DNA of 64,000 bases from Aurantiacibacter sp. D1-12 (GTDB lineage: Bacteria; Pseudomonadota; Alphaproteobacteria; Sphingomonadales; Sphingomonadaceae). Below are positions 28,088 to 37,702 of the stretch, piece after piece. A program made the translations under genes and the position numbers. The notes beneath the pieces are model-generated. The model searched no databases and had not been told where the DNA came from. It was given only the letters and a program-made list of their open reading frames with translations. Each line of letters begins with the position of its first letter. Positions within the stretch are counted from its first letter, which is position 1. Where the stretch lies: the NCBI RefSeq assembly GCF_028858515.1, contig NZ_JAPJZJ010000004.1, positions 1-64,000 on the forward strand. The letters are read 5' to 3'.

Positions 28088-30889
28088 ATGAGCGAAGAAT
28101 CTACCAAGCGCGATTACCGGGACACTGTCTTCCTGCCGAAGACCGATTTTCCCATGAAGGCCGGCCTTCCGCAGAAGGAACCGGGCATTCTGGCGCGCTG
28201 GGAAGAGGAAGGCTTCTACGAGAAGCTGCGCGAGGCACGTGCGGGACGCGAGAAGTTCGTGCTGCACGATGGCCCGCCCTATGCCAACGGCGATATCCAT
28301 ATCGGCCACGCGCTGAACAAGGTGCTGAAGGATGCGGTGGTGCGCACGCAGAGCCTGCTCGGCAAGGATGCGCCCTACGTGCCCGGCTGGGACTGCCACG
28401 GCTTGCCCATCGAATGGAAGGTCGAGGAGCTCTACCGCAAGAAGAAGCGCAACAAGGACGAAGTCCCGCCGCGCGAATTCCGCCAGGAATGCCGCGACTA
28501 TGCTGCGAAGTGGGTCGACGTGCAGCGCGAACAGTTCAAGCGCCTAGGCGTCACCGGCGAGTGGGACGATCCCTACCTGACGATGGCTCCCGAGGCCGAG
28601 GCGGGCATCGTTGCCGAACTGCTCAAGTTCGCCGAAAGCGGCCAGCTCTATCGCGGCGCGAAGCCGGTGATGTGGAGCCCGGTGGAAAAGACCGCGTTGG
28701 CTGAGGCCGAGGTTGAGTACGAGGATATCACCTCGACGCAGATCGATGTTGCTTTTGAGGTTGTCGAAAGCCCGATTCCGGAACTGGTCGGCGCGCATGC
28801 GGTGATCTGGACGACCACGCCTTGGACGATTCCGGTGAACCAGGCGCTCGCCTATGGGCCTGATGTGAGCTACGGTCTCTACGAGGGCGAAGGCGGTATC
28901 AGATATTTGATGTCCCCTCTCCTCCAAAACGCATTTTCTGAGCGCGCGAGCAAAACTTTGCTCGAAGTTGGAATGTTCAAAGGCTCCGACCTCGCCGGCA
29001 CCATCTGCCGTCACCCGATGCACGATCTCGGCGGGTTCTTTGCCGAACCGCGTCCGCTGTTGCCGGGCGATTTCGTCACCACCGACAGCGGCACCGGCCT
29101 CGTCCACATGGCGCCCGATCATGGCGAGGACGATTTCGAGCTGTGCAAGGCGCACGGGATCAATCCCAAGTTCGTGGTCGATGCCGACGGGCGCTATCGC
29201 GAGGACTGGCTCTGGCTGCCGCGCACCGATGAGCGCAATGGCAGCGTCATCAACCCCAAATTCAACGCGCCCGATGGGCCGATCTGTTCGGATCTCCGTG
29301 AAGCGGGTGCGCTGCTCTCGGCTTCTGCTGACTACGAGCACAGCTACCCGCACTCGTGGCGCTCCAAGGCCAAGGTTATCTATCGCTGCACACCGCAGTG
29401 GTTTGTGCCGATGGACAAGCCCATGGGCGAGCAGCATGGCGAGACGCTGCGCACCGTTGCGCTTTTAGAGATTGAACAAACGCAGTTCGTTCCAGCCAAG
29501 GGAAAGAACCGTATCGGTTCAATGGTCGAAGGTAAGCCTGACTGGGTCCTTTCGCGCCAGCGCGCCTGGGGCGTGCCGATCACGCTGTTCGTTGACCGCA
29601 AGAGCGGCGAGTATCTCGTCGACACAGCGGTCAATGCACGCATCATCGAGGCGGTGAACACCGAAGGCGTTGATGGCTGGTGCGAGGAGAATGCGCAGGC
29701 CATCCTCGGCAACGATTACAATGTCGACGACTTCGAGATGATCACCGACATCCTCGATGTCTGGTTCGATTCGGGCTGCACCCACGCCTTCGTGCTCGAA
29801 AGTGGGCGTTGGCCGGACTTGCAGGTTCCCGCCGATCTCTACCTTGAAGGCAGTGACCAGCACCGCGGGTGGTTCCAGTCTTCACTCGTCGAAAGCTGCG
29901 CCACACGCGGTCGCGCACCATACAAAGGCGTGCTGACCCACGGCTTCACCATGGCGGGTGACGGCACCAAGATGTCCAAGAGCAAGGGCAACACCGTCGA
30001 TCCGCTCAAGGTGATGCAGGAATACGGTGCCGACATCATCCGCCTGTGGGCTCTGAGCGTCGATTACACCGAAGACCACCGCATCGGGCCGGAAATCCTG
30101 AAAGGCGTTGCCGACCAATACCGCAAGCTGCGCAACACCTTCCGCTATATGCTCGGCGCGCTGCAGGGCTTCGACGAGGCAGAGCGCGTTGACGTGGCCG
30201 ATATGCCCGAGCTTGAGCGCTACATGCTCAGCCTGCTGGGCGAGCTCGACGCCAAGATGCGCCGCGCGATCGAGGACTACGACTTCAATACCTATACCCG
30301 CGCGCTGGTGGACTTCATGAATGAAGACCTCTCAGCCTTCTTCTTCGATATCCGCAAAGACCGCCTCTATTGCGATGCGCCCGACGGTGTCGAACGCCGC
30401 GCCTACCGCACCGTGCTAGACACGCTGTTCCACGCGCTGATCCGCTACGCCGCACCGGTGCTCGTGTTCACCAGCGAAGAGGTATGGGGCACCCGCTACT
30501 CTGACGGCGGCAGCGTGCATATGCTCGAGCTGGAAAAGCTGCCCAAAGCTGATGCGGACACTGCACGCTGGGAAGCGCTGCGAGCTCTGCGCGAACGCGT
30601 GACCGAAGCTATCGAGCCACTGCGCCGTGAGAAAACAATCCGCTCAGGCCTCGAAGCCGAAGTCACTGTGCCAGCAAGCGCCGTGCCTGAAGGCTTCTCC
30701 GCTGCGGATCTCGCCGAGTTGTTCATCACCGGCACAGTCACACTGGGCGATGGGGACAGCGTGAGCGTCACCAAGTCCACCGATGCCAAATGCGGCCGCT
30801 GCTGGCGTCTCCTTCCCGAAGTTCCGGAAGATGGCGACCTCTGCAACCGCTGCGACAGCGTCGTTTCCGCTATGGATGCTGCATCATGA
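28088..30889 (+). CDS. ileS: Isoleucine--tRNA ligase
   Basis: 933 residues from ATG 28088 (MSEESTK); a longer frame from 28049 adds 13 unlikely residues. Class I motifs are PYANGDIHIGHALNK near residue 60 and KMSKSKGN near 628, with a C-terminal zinc finger CGRCW...CNRC near 900-925. The CP1 editing domain lies between. Its stop overlaps lspA, a linkage common in proteobacteria. Confidence 0.97.
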   Translation: MSEESTKRDYRDTVFLPKTDFPMKAGLPQKEPGILARWEEEGFYEKLREARAGREKFVLHDGPPYANGDIHIGHALNKVLKDAVVRTQSLLGKDAPYVPGWDCHGLPIEWKVEELYRKKKRNKDEVPPREFRQECRDYAAKWVDVQREQFKRLGVTGEWDDPYLTMAPEAEAGIVAELLKFAESGQLYRGAKPVMWSPVEKTALAEAEVEYEDITSTQIDVAFEVVESPIPELVGAHAVIWTTTPWTIPVNQALAYGPDVSYGLYEGEGGIRYLMSPLLQNAFSERASKTLLEVGMFKGSDLAGTICRHPMHDLGGFFAEPRPLLPGDFVTTDSGTGLVHMAPDHGEDDFELCKAHGINPKFVVDADGRYREDWLWLPRTDERNGSVINPKFNAPDGPICSDLREAGALLSASADYEHSYPHSWRSKAKVIYRCTPQWFVPMDKPMGEQHGETLRTVALLEIEQTQFVPAKGKNRIGSMVEGKPDWVLSRQRAWGVPITLFVDRKSGEYLVDTAVNARIIEAVNTEGVDGWCEENAQAILGNDYNVDDFEMITDILDVWFDSGCTHAFVLESGRWPDLQVPADLYLEGSDQHRGWFQSSLVESCATRGRAPYKGVLTHGFTMAGDGTKMSKSKGNTVDPLKVMQEYGADIIRLWALSVDYTEDHRIGPEILKGVADQYRKLRNTFRYMLGALQGFDEAERVDVADMPELERYMLSLLGELDAKMRRAIEDYDFNTYTRALVDFMNEDLSAFFFDIRKDRLYCDAPDGVERRAYRTVLDTLFHALIRYAAPVLVFTSEEVWGTRYSDGGSVHMLELEKLPKADADTARWEALRALRERVTEAIEPLRREKTIRSGLEAEVTVPASAVPEGFSAADLAELFITGTVTLGDGDSVSVTKSTDAKCGRCWRLLPEVPEDGDLCNRCDSVVSAMDAAS

Positions 30890-31404
30890 GCCAGCTTGCC
30901 AAATTTCGTCTGATCGGGCTGCTGATTGCCGCCGTCACATTCTTCATCGATCAATGGGTGAAGGTCTTCGTCGTAGACGAGTTGGGCCTCGACCAGATCG
31001 GCGAGAACTATCCGCTGCTTCCCTTTTTCGATTTCACCCGCGCGAACAATTACGGCGTCTCGCTCGGTATGTTCGAGGCGACGAGTGTCGAAATGCGCTG
31101 GATTTTGGTAGGTGTAACCGCGGCCATCGCACTCGTCGTGCTCGTGTGGATGATGCGCGAGAAGCTGTTCGGCGATATCTTCGCGCTCGGCCTGATCCTG
31201 GGCGGTGCGGCGGGCAATATCCGCGACCGGGCGCTCTACGGCTATGTCATCGACTATGCCGATTTCCACATCGGGGACTTTCGCCCGTTCCTGATTTTCA
31301 ATATTGCCGATGCCGCAATCACCATCGGCGTGGTGATTATCCTTGCGCGGGCCCTGTTCATGCGCGAGAAACCCGAAGACGAGCAGGACGCAGTCGCAGA
31401 ATAA
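30886..31404 (+). CDS. lspA: Lipoprotein signal peptidase
   Basis: 172 residues from ATG 30886, overlapping the ileS stop (ATGA). It has four membrane helices and the aspartic protease motifs GGAAGNIRDR near residue 108 and FNIADAAI near 139, preceded by NNYGVSLG. It cleaves prolipoproteins such as those encoded at 31435, 4726, 36516 and 55134. Confidence 0.95.
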   Translation: MSQLAKFRLIGLLIAAVTFFIDQWVKVFVVDELGLDQIGENYPLLPFFDFTRANNYGVSLGMFEATSVEMRWILVGVTAAIALVVLVWMMREKLFGDIFALGLILGGAAGNIRDRALYGYVIDYADFHIGDFRPFLIFNIADAAITIGVVIILARALFMREKPEDEQDAVAE

Positions 31405-31434
31405 CGCGCCGCATTCGATTAGAGAGAAGTACAC

Positions 31435-31845
31435 ATGGCAAAATTCACCCGCATTATCGTTCTGGCAGCAGCCGCATCCGGCCTGTCGGCTTGCGGAGGT
31501 GTGAACCTTGGCAATCGCGAACGCCCGGATGAATTTGCCGTGCAGCGGCAGGCTCCGCTGGTGGTGCCGCCCGATTTCCACCTTGTGCCGCCGGCACCCG
31601 GCGCGCCGCGCCCCGCTGAAGGCACCGCATCCGAGCAGGCGCTTGAAGCCCTGTTTGGCGGCCCTGCCCCGCGCAGCGCTGTCGAAACCAGCGCGCTCGA
31701 AGCGGCCGGCGTCGCAGAGCCCGGCATTCGCACCATCGTCGGCGATGCAGAGACCTACACGGTCGACAAGGGCACCGATGTGCGCACGATCCTCGCTGCA
31801 CCCGAGGGTAACGGCCAGTCGGCACAGTCGGTGATCCCGGGCTAA
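31435..31845 (+). CDS. DUF3035 lipoprotein
   Basis: 136 residues with lipobox LSAC at about residue 20. The mature part starts with RERPDEFAVQRQAPLVVPP, the hallmark of DUF3035, a short alphaproteobacterial family found after lspA. It is Pro-rich and probably disordered. Its function is unknown. It follows lspA by 30 bases on the same strand. Confidence 0.85.
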   Translation: MAKFTRIIVLAAAASGLSACGGVNLGNRERPDEFAVQRQAPLVVPPDFHLVPPAPGAPRPAEGTASEQALEALFGGPAPRSAVETSALEAAGVAEPGIRTIVGDAETYTVDKGTDVRTILAAPEGNGQSAQSVIPG

Positions 31846-31935
31846 GCCCTTTTCAGTGCCAAAACCTGTCTGCAAACCGGTGAGCCTGCGCTTGCCGCTT
31901 GAGGCTGCGCGCGCTCTGCGCCATGACATGCGGCC

Positions 31936-32814
31936 ATGAGCACATTTGAACTTCCTTGTTTTGATTTGGCCGGCTTTGATCTGGACCGCTTCGTTTCGGA
32001 AACCCTCGCGGAAGACCTTGGCGAAGGACTGCCCGGCGGCGGGCGAGACGTTACCGCCGAAAGCGTGATCCCCGCCAATGCGCGCTTTACCGGCGTGATG
32101 GACAGCCGCGATGCGATCCGCGTTGCCGGCCTGCCTGTTGCCGCAGCCTTCTTCCGCGCGCTGGATCCCGACATGCAGATCGATATCCTGGTGGAGGAAG
32201 GTGCGGCGGTCACGCCCGGCACCGATCTGATGCGCCTGTCCGGCAATGCCCGCGCCATGCTGACCGCAGAGCGCAGCGCATTGAATACCGTACAACACCT
32301 CTCCGGCATCGCCACGATGGTGCGGCAGTATGTCGATACGATGGACAATCCCGATTGCACCCTGCTCGATACGCGCAAGACTATTCCCGGCCTGCGCCAT
32401 CTTGAGAAATACGCGGTGCGCATGGGCAGCGGCAGCAACCACCGCATGGGCCTGTGGGATGCAGCAATGATCAAGGACAACCATATCCTCGTCGCAGGCA
32501 ATGTCGGCGAAGCGGTCCGCCGCGCGCGCGACGCCGGTGTAGAGGATATCATTTGCGAGGTAGACCGGATCGACCAGATCGAACCCGCGCTTGCCGCCGG
32601 TGCCACGCGCCTGCTGCTCGATAATATGGAGCCCGACACTTTGCGCGAAGCCGTCGCCCTGGTCGCCGGGCGCGTACCGACAGAAGCGTCGGGCGGGATC
32701 AATCTCGACACCATCAAGGCCAAGGCGGCAACCGGCGTGGAGTTCGTCTCGGTCGGCCGCCTCACACAGAGCGCACCCGCTGCCGATATTGGTCTCGACT
32801 TTACCCCGCTCTAA
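31936..32814 (+). CDS. nadC: Nicotinate-nucleotide pyrophosphorylase (carboxylating)
   Basis: 292 residues. It forms nicotinate mononucleotide from quinolinate and PRPP in NAD synthesis. Motifs are AEDLGEGLPGGGRDVT near residue 25, DTRKTIPGLRHLEKYAVRMG near 150, and IKDNHI near 180. The ATG start is at 31936. nadA and nadB are not in the window. Confidence 0.95.
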   Translation: MSTFELPCFDLAGFDLDRFVSETLAEDLGEGLPGGGRDVTAESVIPANARFTGVMDSRDAIRVAGLPVAAAFFRALDPDMQIDILVEEGAAVTPGTDLMRLSGNARAMLTAERSALNTVQHLSGIATMVRQYVDTMDNPDCTLLDTRKTIPGLRHLEKYAVRMGSGSNHRMGLWDAAMIKDNHILVAGNVGEAVRRARDAGVEDIICEVDRIDQIEPALAAGATRLLLDNMEPDTLREAVALVAGRVPTEASGGINLDTIKAKAATGVEFVSVGRLTQSAPAADIGLDFTPL

Positions 32815-32859
32815 GCATCTGCCATCTTTGCCGTTCAGCACAGCCTAGGGAGGGTTGCC

Positions 32860-33270
32860 GTGCGTCCTGATTCAATCCGTAAATTCGATCTATTCTTCCT
32901 CGCCAGCGTGGCAATGGGAGCCGTCAGTAGCTTCCTGAGTCACGACGCGCAGGTTGCCGCGCTTACTGCACAGTGGGAGCCGTTGGGCATGGGAGATTCC
33001 TCTTCGGCGTTTGTCGTCGGATCGAGCATTGTCGGCATCCTTGTGAACATGCTGCTGTGGTATCTGGCGTCGCGCAAGCGCCAGAGCTGGGTGAAATGGG
33101 TGCTGGTAGTGTTCGTTGCATTCATGCTGTTCGGCGTAGTTTCAGCGCTCGGCAGCGGCTTCGGATCACTCAGTATCGCCGGACTAATCACGCTGCTGCT
33201 GCGCGGGATAGCGGTGTATTTCCTGTTCCGACCGGACGCCAAAGAATGGTTCGCCGAAAAGGGCGAGTGA
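32860..33270 (+). CDS. Small four-helix membrane protein
   Basis: 136 residues from GTG 32860, preceded by AGGGAGGG. Four hydrophobic helices are visible (about 12-30, 48-68, 76-98 and 100-125) with a short polar loop rich in Ser. The family is unrecognised. Its stop TGA overlaps the GTG of the RNase T2 gene, suggesting co-expression. Confidence 0.75.
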   Translation: MRPDSIRKFDLFFLASVAMGAVSSFLSHDAQVAALTAQWEPLGMGDSSSAFVVGSSIVGILVNMLLWYLASRKRQSWVKWVLVVFVAFMLFGVVSALGSGFGSLSIAGLITLLLRGIAVYFLFRPDAKEWFAEKGE

Positions 33271-33974
33271 TCACGAAAGTGATCTGGGCACTTGCTGTGC
33301 TGGCACTGCCCGCTCAGGCCGCCGCACAAGCCTATCAATGCCGGATCCCGACAGGCCGGGTGTCGCTGCCCGATGTCGAACGCAACGGTGAGGTTCGCCA
33401 GACACGCGTCACCGGATATACGCTGGCGCTCAGCTGGAGCCCCGAATTCTGCCGCCTGCGCGAGGATTCGCGCCGCCACTCGCGGCAATGTTCGGGCGAT
33501 GACGGGCGCTTCGCCTTCATCGTGCACGGGCTTTGGCCGGAGGGACCCAATGGCAGCTGGCCGCAGTGGTGCCCGACGCGTGACGAGCCCTCCTCGCGCG
33601 AGGTCAACGCCTCGCTCTGCATGCAACCCGATCTGAACCTGATCGCACGGCAATGGGAGAAACACGGCAGCTGCATGACCCGCGATGCCGACACCTACCT
33701 GCGCGTGACCCGAATTCTGTTCAACAGCCTGCGCTGGCCCGATTTTGACCGCCTATCGCGCAACCGCAACCTCACCGCCGGAATGATCCGCACACGGCTG
33801 TCCGATGCCAATCCCGGCCTGCCCGCAAGCGCCATAGGTCTCGACGTTAACCAGCGCGGTTGGCTGGAGGAAGTGCGGATTTGCTACGGGCGGGACTTCA
33901 TGCCGATAGCCTGCGACCGCCGACGCTTCGGGCCGGGCGAGGATGATGGAGTGCGGATCTGGCGGGGGATGTAA
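33267..33974 (+). CDS. Secreted ribonuclease T2 family protein
   Basis: 235 residues from GTG 33267, overlapping the previous stop; ATG 33246 is an alternative. A signal peptide (hydrophobic core then AQAAAQA) exports it. Both catalytic sites of the RNase T2 family are intact: CAS I HGLWPEG near residue 88 and CAS II EKHGSCM near 131. Several cysteines could form disulfides. It is a periplasmic or extracellular endoribonuclease, possibly nutritional. Confidence 0.88.
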   Translation: MITKVIWALAVLALPAQAAAQAYQCRIPTGRVSLPDVERNGEVRQTRVTGYTLALSWSPEFCRLREDSRRHSRQCSGDDGRFAFIVHGLWPEGPNGSWPQWCPTRDEPSSREVNASLCMQPDLNLIARQWEKHGSCMTRDADTYLRVTRILFNSLRWPDFDRLSRNRNLTAGMIRTRLSDANPGLPASAIGLDVNQRGWLEEVRICYGRDFMPIACDRRRFGPGEDDGVRIWRGM

Positions 33975-34017
33975 TTCATCACAGGGCAATTCGCCTGAGT
34001 GAAAGAAGCTAACCACT

Positions 34018-34602
34018 ATGCTATTCTCAATTCTCCTTCTGGCCTCCACGCCACAAGAGCCGCAGCCGACCGAAGTCGATTGCTCGTACGACCTCGAAGA
34101 GATGCTCGCGCTTGATCTCGATACATTCGATCAGGATTTGGATGGTGGTTGGCGTCCGCTTTCAATGCAGGGCTGCCATGCTGAAGCGGCCGAGCTCATC
34201 CGCGAATGGCGCTATGAAAAGCGCGCGCACAATTCGATCCTCTACTGGCACGAAGGGCAGATGCGCGCCTTCGCCGGTCAAACAGATGAAGCGCTGGCTC
34301 TCTTCGCGCTGACATACAAACCCGCAGACCTGGACGCAGACTTCGGGTGGAACCACTACGTCGATGGTACGATTGCTTTCCTGCGGCGTGATCGCGAAAG
34401 GCTTGCCCTGGCGATGGAGCGACTTGCTGAAGTCCCTGAACCTGATGATTTGACGGCAACCATGCCTGATGGAACGGTCGTTACGATGTCATGGCCACCC
34501 AATATGAACGTGCTGCAGGCATTCGATCACTGCTGGGAAGAGACCTACAGTGACGCTTACGGCGACAGCAATTGCCGGGGAAGCGAAGCAGAATCGGAAT
34601 AA
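34018..34602 (+). CDS. Exported protein of unknown function
   Basis: 194 residues. A short hydrophobic N-terminus (LFSILLLAS) is a probable signal peptide. The mature part is acidic, with four Cys that may pair, and tandem Ala-rich helices around residues 60-115 (GQTDEALALFAL) that hint at a TPR-like fold. No family is recognised. It is convergent with tadA. Confidence 0.62.
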   Translation: MLFSILLLASTPQEPQPTEVDCSYDLEEMLALDLDTFDQDLDGGWRPLSMQGCHAEAAELIREWRYEKRAHNSILYWHEGQMRAFAGQTDEALALFALTYKPADLDADFGWNHYVDGTIAFLRRDRERLALAMERLAEVPEPDDLTATMPDGTVVTMSWPPNMNVLQAFDHCWEETYSDAYGDSNCRGSEAESE

Positions 34603-34611
34603 GGCTGAGAG

Positions 34612-35067
34612 CTACCGCCGCTCTCTGAAGAACTCGCGTAGGATTTCGCCCGCTTCACCCTCGCTCATCCCCGAATAGACCTCGGGCTTGTGCAGGCATT
34701 GCTCCTGTTCGAACACGCGCGCGCCGTGGTCCACCGCGCCGCCCTTGGGATCGCTCGCGGCGTAGTAAAGCCTCGCGATCCGTGCGTGGCTTATAGCGCC
34801 GGCGCACATGGCGCAGGGCTCCAGTGTCACGAACAGGTCGCAGCCGGTCAGGCGTTCGTCGCCCAGATGCTTGGCAGCACGGCGAATCGCTTCGATCTCG
34901 GCGTGCGCGGTGGGATCCGGGCACGAGCGGGTGAGATTGTAGCCTTCGCCAATGATCACCCCGTCCTTGACCACCACCGCGCCCACGGGCACTTCGCCCA
35001 CGCGCGCGGCTTCACGCGCCAGTTCCAGCGCGCGGGTCATCGCTTCGGGGGTGGGCCAACGGGGCAT
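34612..35067 (-). CDS. tadA: tRNA-specific adenosine deaminase
   Basis: 151 residues from ATG 35067, with AAAGG upstream; a longer frame to 35115 lacks a site. Zinc-deaminase motifs are HAEIEAI near residue 52 and PCAMCAGA near 82. It deaminates A34 to inosine in tRNA-Arg(ACG), expanding codon reading. Convergent with the orphan exported gene. Confidence 0.93.
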   Translation of the reverse strand: MPRWPTPEAMTRALELAREAARVGEVPVGAVVVKDGVIIGEGYNLTRSCPDPTAHAEIEAIRRAAKHLGDERLTGCDLFVTLEPCAMCAGAISHARIARLYYAASDPKGGAVDHGARVFEQEQCLHKPEVYSGMSEGEAGEILREFFRERR

Positions 35068-35181
35068 CGCACCTTTCGCTAAGGCCCGGAGTCGCTTGAC
35101 GCAAGCAGCCCCCACCGCTATGCGCGCGCCTTTCCCAGCTTAAAGCTGTAACCGAATCACAAATTAGCGAGAGATTTCGCC

Positions 35182-35472
35182 ATGTCGCGCATCTGCGAAC
35201 TTACCGGCAAGGGCCGTCAGGTCGGCAACAATGTTAGCCACGCCAACAACAAGACCAAGCGGGTATTCCTGCCCAACCTGCAGAACGTTACGCTGCTGAG
35301 CGAAAAGCTCGACCGTGCGTTCAAGTTCCGCGTTTCGACGCAGGGCCTGCGCAGCGTGGAGCACAACGGTGGCCTCGACAACTGGCTGCTCAAGACTCGT
35401 GACGAGAAGCTCTCGAGCCGCGCCCTCAAGGTGAAGCGTGAGCTGAAGAAAGCGATGAGCGAAGCCGCTTAG
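35182..35472 (+). CDS. rpmB: 50S ribosomal protein L28
   Basis: 96 residues, starting [17 protein letters not shown]. It has a single Cys near the N-terminus rather than the CxxC pairs of zinc-binding L28, so it is the zinc-independent form. It is followed by a strong intrinsic terminator. Confidence 0.96.
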   Translation: MSRICELTGKGRQVGNNVSHANNKTKRVFLPNLQNVTLLSEKLDRAFKFRVSTQGLRSVEHNGGLDNWLLKTRDEKLSSRALKVKRELKKAMSEAA

Positions 35473-35493
35473 AGCACTCGCCAAGTCCGAATT

Positions 35494-35534
35494 CGAAAAA
35501 GCGCGCGCGGGGCTGACCTTCGCGCGCTTTTTCG
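35494..35534. terminator. Bidirectional intrinsic terminator
   Basis: A perfect 14-bp inverted repeat pairs CGAAAAAGCGCGCG (35494-35507) with CGCGCGCTTTTTCG (35521-35534) around a 13-base loop. Its GC-rich core is followed by a T-run on both strands, so it can stop rpmB from the left and the esterase-like gene from the right. Confidence 0.93.
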
Positions 35535-35540
35535 TGCGCG

Positions 35541-36503
35541 CTATCCTTCTGGCGCGTAGATCAGGCGTGCGAGCAATGTGCGCTGGAAGGCGGAAAAATT
35601 GTCATCCGAGATAAGCCACAGTTCGCTTGAGCCATCAGCAAGCGGGCGCACGGCAAGACCTTCATAGTTCTCGGGTGGAAGCAACTCGTCCAGCTGCGCA
35701 AACACTTCCGGCTCCCATACTTGCCCCGGCTGCGGCACCTCGCCGATCACGATCAGGCTCTCGAACGTCGGCAGCGGCGTCATTGAAAAGCGGCGGAGCA
35801 GCACGAGCACGCGCCCGTCGGGCAATTGCGCGGCGTCGGTGGGGCTGTAGCCTTCCTCCGGCCAGTCAACACGAAACGGGCGTATGGCCGAACCTTCGGT
35901 CGGGTCACTTGCGAACACGTGACCGAGCGGCCCCACTTCGGGAAAGACAAGGAAGCGCCCGTCCGCAAATCGCACCATGGCCTCGATCCCGCTATTGTCG
36001 GGCCAATCCATATCATCGGACAGGTCACGCACCTCTTGCGGTACATCATCCGCGCCAAATCGATGCACGGCGTGGGTTGCTTCGTAGCTCAGCCAATAGG
36101 CCTCTCCGTCGGGTGACGGCGTGGCGGACTCGATATCGAACAGGCGCGAGCTGTATCCATCAGCGGGGATGACCTGCGCGGTCGCGAAGTCCTGCGGGCC
36201 CTGTTCGGACAGAACAAAGGTAAAGCGCCAGCCGCGATCGGAGAAGCTGCGAAGCTGGCCACCTGGCATGGCGATGAGGGCAGAGAAGCCGCCGAAGCCG
36301 GCGCCCGATCCGTCGATGTCCCATATGTCCGTGACTGTGACGGGCGATGCAGCTTCAGGCACCGGAATCGCCACAGCACTCACAGTGAACGCGGTCGAAG
36401 GGCGGTGCGATACCGGACTGCGCCACCAGCTAAGTGCCAGCATCACCGCCGCGACAATCACTGCGATGGCTGCGCGCCTGTTATTTCTGACTACGGAAAG
36501 CAC
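35541..36503 (-). CDS. Esterase-like activity of phytase family protein
   Basis: 320 residues. An N-terminal membrane helix (about 10-26) is followed by a beta-propeller-like sequence with GGFSALI near residue 77, SDRGWRF near 90, DIESATPSPDG near 125 and SGIEAMVRF near 172, the signature of the PF13449 family. The substrate is unknown. It is followed by the shared terminator. Confidence 0.82.
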   Translation of the reverse strand: MLSVVRNNRRAAIAVIVAAVMLALSWWRSPVSHRPSTAFTVSAVAIPVPEAASPVTVTDIWDIDGSGAGFGGFSALIAMPGGQLRSFSDRGWRFTFVLSEQGPQDFATAQVIPADGYSSRLFDIESATPSPDGEAYWLSYEATHAVHRFGADDVPQEVRDLSDDMDWPDNSGIEAMVRFADGRFLVFPEVGPLGHVFASDPTEGSAIRPFRVDWPEEGYSPTDAAQLPDGRVLVLLRRFSMTPLPTFESLIVIGEVPQPGQVWEPEVFAQLDELLPPENYEGLAVRPLADGSSELWLISDDNFSAFQRTLLARLIYAPEG

Positions 36504-36515
36504 GCCCGTCGCGCG

Positions 36516-37442
36516 CTATGGCATCGGGCCGAGGAACAGGAGCGGATCGAGTCGCGCAAGGTGCCATTTGATGCTCCAGTGCAGGTGCGGCCCAGTTGCG
36601 CGACCGGTGGCACCGATCAGACCAAGGCGATCACCCTGCTCCACGCGCTGCCCCTCGGTTACGAAGATTTGCGAGGCATGCAGGAAAGCGCTGTTCAGCC
36701 CCGCGCCGTGATCGATAATGATCAAATGGCCTTCAAGGCTGAACGGATCATAGGCGGCAAGCGTCACCACGCCATCTGCCGGAGCGACAAAAGGCACCCC
36801 CGCACCAGGCGCGATATCGAGGCCCGAGTGATAGCTTCCCGGCTCTCCGCGATAGACACGCTGCGAACCGAAGCGGCCCGAAATGCGGCCCGTGACCGGC
36901 CAGATAAAGTCCTGCTGCCAGCCATCACTATCCGAATTGGCCGTGCGCGCGTCCCAGATCGCATCGAGCTCTGGCTGGCGGCGCCGCATGAAGGCCTCGC
37001 TCGAACCGCCGGGCCTACGCGCGGCGTTAATGTGCTCGATATCCCACGCGCGCGGGGAGACGGTGATAGGACTGCGAATCTCGCGCCCGTCTTCGAGACG
37101 GGCGACCAGTTCGGCACTGCCGCCTGCATCGCGGTCAAAAGCGGCAAAGAAACGCCCTTCATCATCAAGCGCGAGTTCCTGATCGCCAAGCCGTGCCGTT
37201 ACGGTCCCGCCAGGTGCTTGCCCGCGTATCCAGCCACCCTGCGTCAGCTCGCCATTGAACAGGAAAGTGCCCGGCCCCGTCGGAGTTGGAGTAGGCGTTG
37301 GTGCCGGAGCGGGCGCAGGCGCTTGGGTTGCAACCGGCTGCACGACCTCGACACTCTCGGGGGCCTGTTCCACTTGCGGCACAACGGCGCATCCGGCGAG
37401 CAACACCGCAGCGCCAACGGCCATCGCACGAAAGGCGATCAT
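36516..37442 (-). CDS. M23 metallopeptidase lipoprotein (LytM-like)
   Basis: 308 residues. Lipobox LAGC lies near residue 16, and a Pro-rich linker with repeated Ala-Pro follows. The C-terminal LytM domain has the zinc site HSGLD near residue 196 and HLHW near 293, both intact, so it should be an active peptidoglycan endopeptidase. It may tailor the cell wall during division or envelope assembly. It overlaps the DUF2093 gene by four bases. Confidence 0.9.
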   Translation of the reverse strand: MIAFRAMAVGAAVLLAGCAVVPQVEQAPESVEVVQPVATQAPAPAPAPTPTPTPTGPGTFLFNGELTQGGWIRGQAPGGTVTARLGDQELALDDEGRFFAAFDRDAGGSAELVARLEDGREIRSPITVSPRAWDIEHINAARRPGGSSEAFMRRRQPELDAIWDARTANSDSDGWQQDFIWPVTGRISGRFGSQRVYRGEPGSYHSGLDIAPGAGVPFVAPADGVVTLAAYDPFSLEGHLIIIDHGAGLNSAFLHASQIFVTEGQRVEQGDRLGLIGATGRATGPHLHWSIKWHLARLDPLLFLGPMP

Positions 37443-37642
37443 TCGTCTTCCGTCGCGCGCTGGGTGGCAAGCTGTGCAGTGGCATAGGCCTCCTGCCGGT
37501 CCACGCTCCAGTAGCGCAGTTCTTCAAGCGAAATCGGTACGCCGCTCACAGCGCAGACCACAAAATGGCCGGGTTTGATCACACGGAAGCCGTTAGGGCC
37601 GTAAAGCAGAGTGGCGGGATTGTCTGACGAGTTCATAAGCAT
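37439..37642 (-). CDS. DUF2093 protein
   Basis: 67 residues; ATG 37636 is an equally plausible start. The sequence YGPNGFRVIKPGHFVVCAVSG and the LRYWSVDRQE segment match DUF2093, a short family restricted to alphaproteobacteria, of unknown role. Its end overlaps the start of the M23 peptidase, so it is probably translationally coupled. Confidence 0.85.
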   Translation of the reverse strand: MLMNSSDNPATLLYGPNGFRVIKPGHFVVCAVSGVPISLEELRYWSVDRQEAYATAQLATQRATEDE

Positions 37643-37702
37643 GGCCCCTATTTAGGCGCAGCTTGGCCGCAAAGCAATTTGGTCTCTACCGGACCTTAAG
37701 GC

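Noticed and set aside
30496-32841. A 781-codon open frame on the minus strand
   Set aside because: It lies opposite ileS, lspA, the DUF3035 gene and nadC, crosses gene boundaries and has no recognisable motif. It is a by-product of high GC content.
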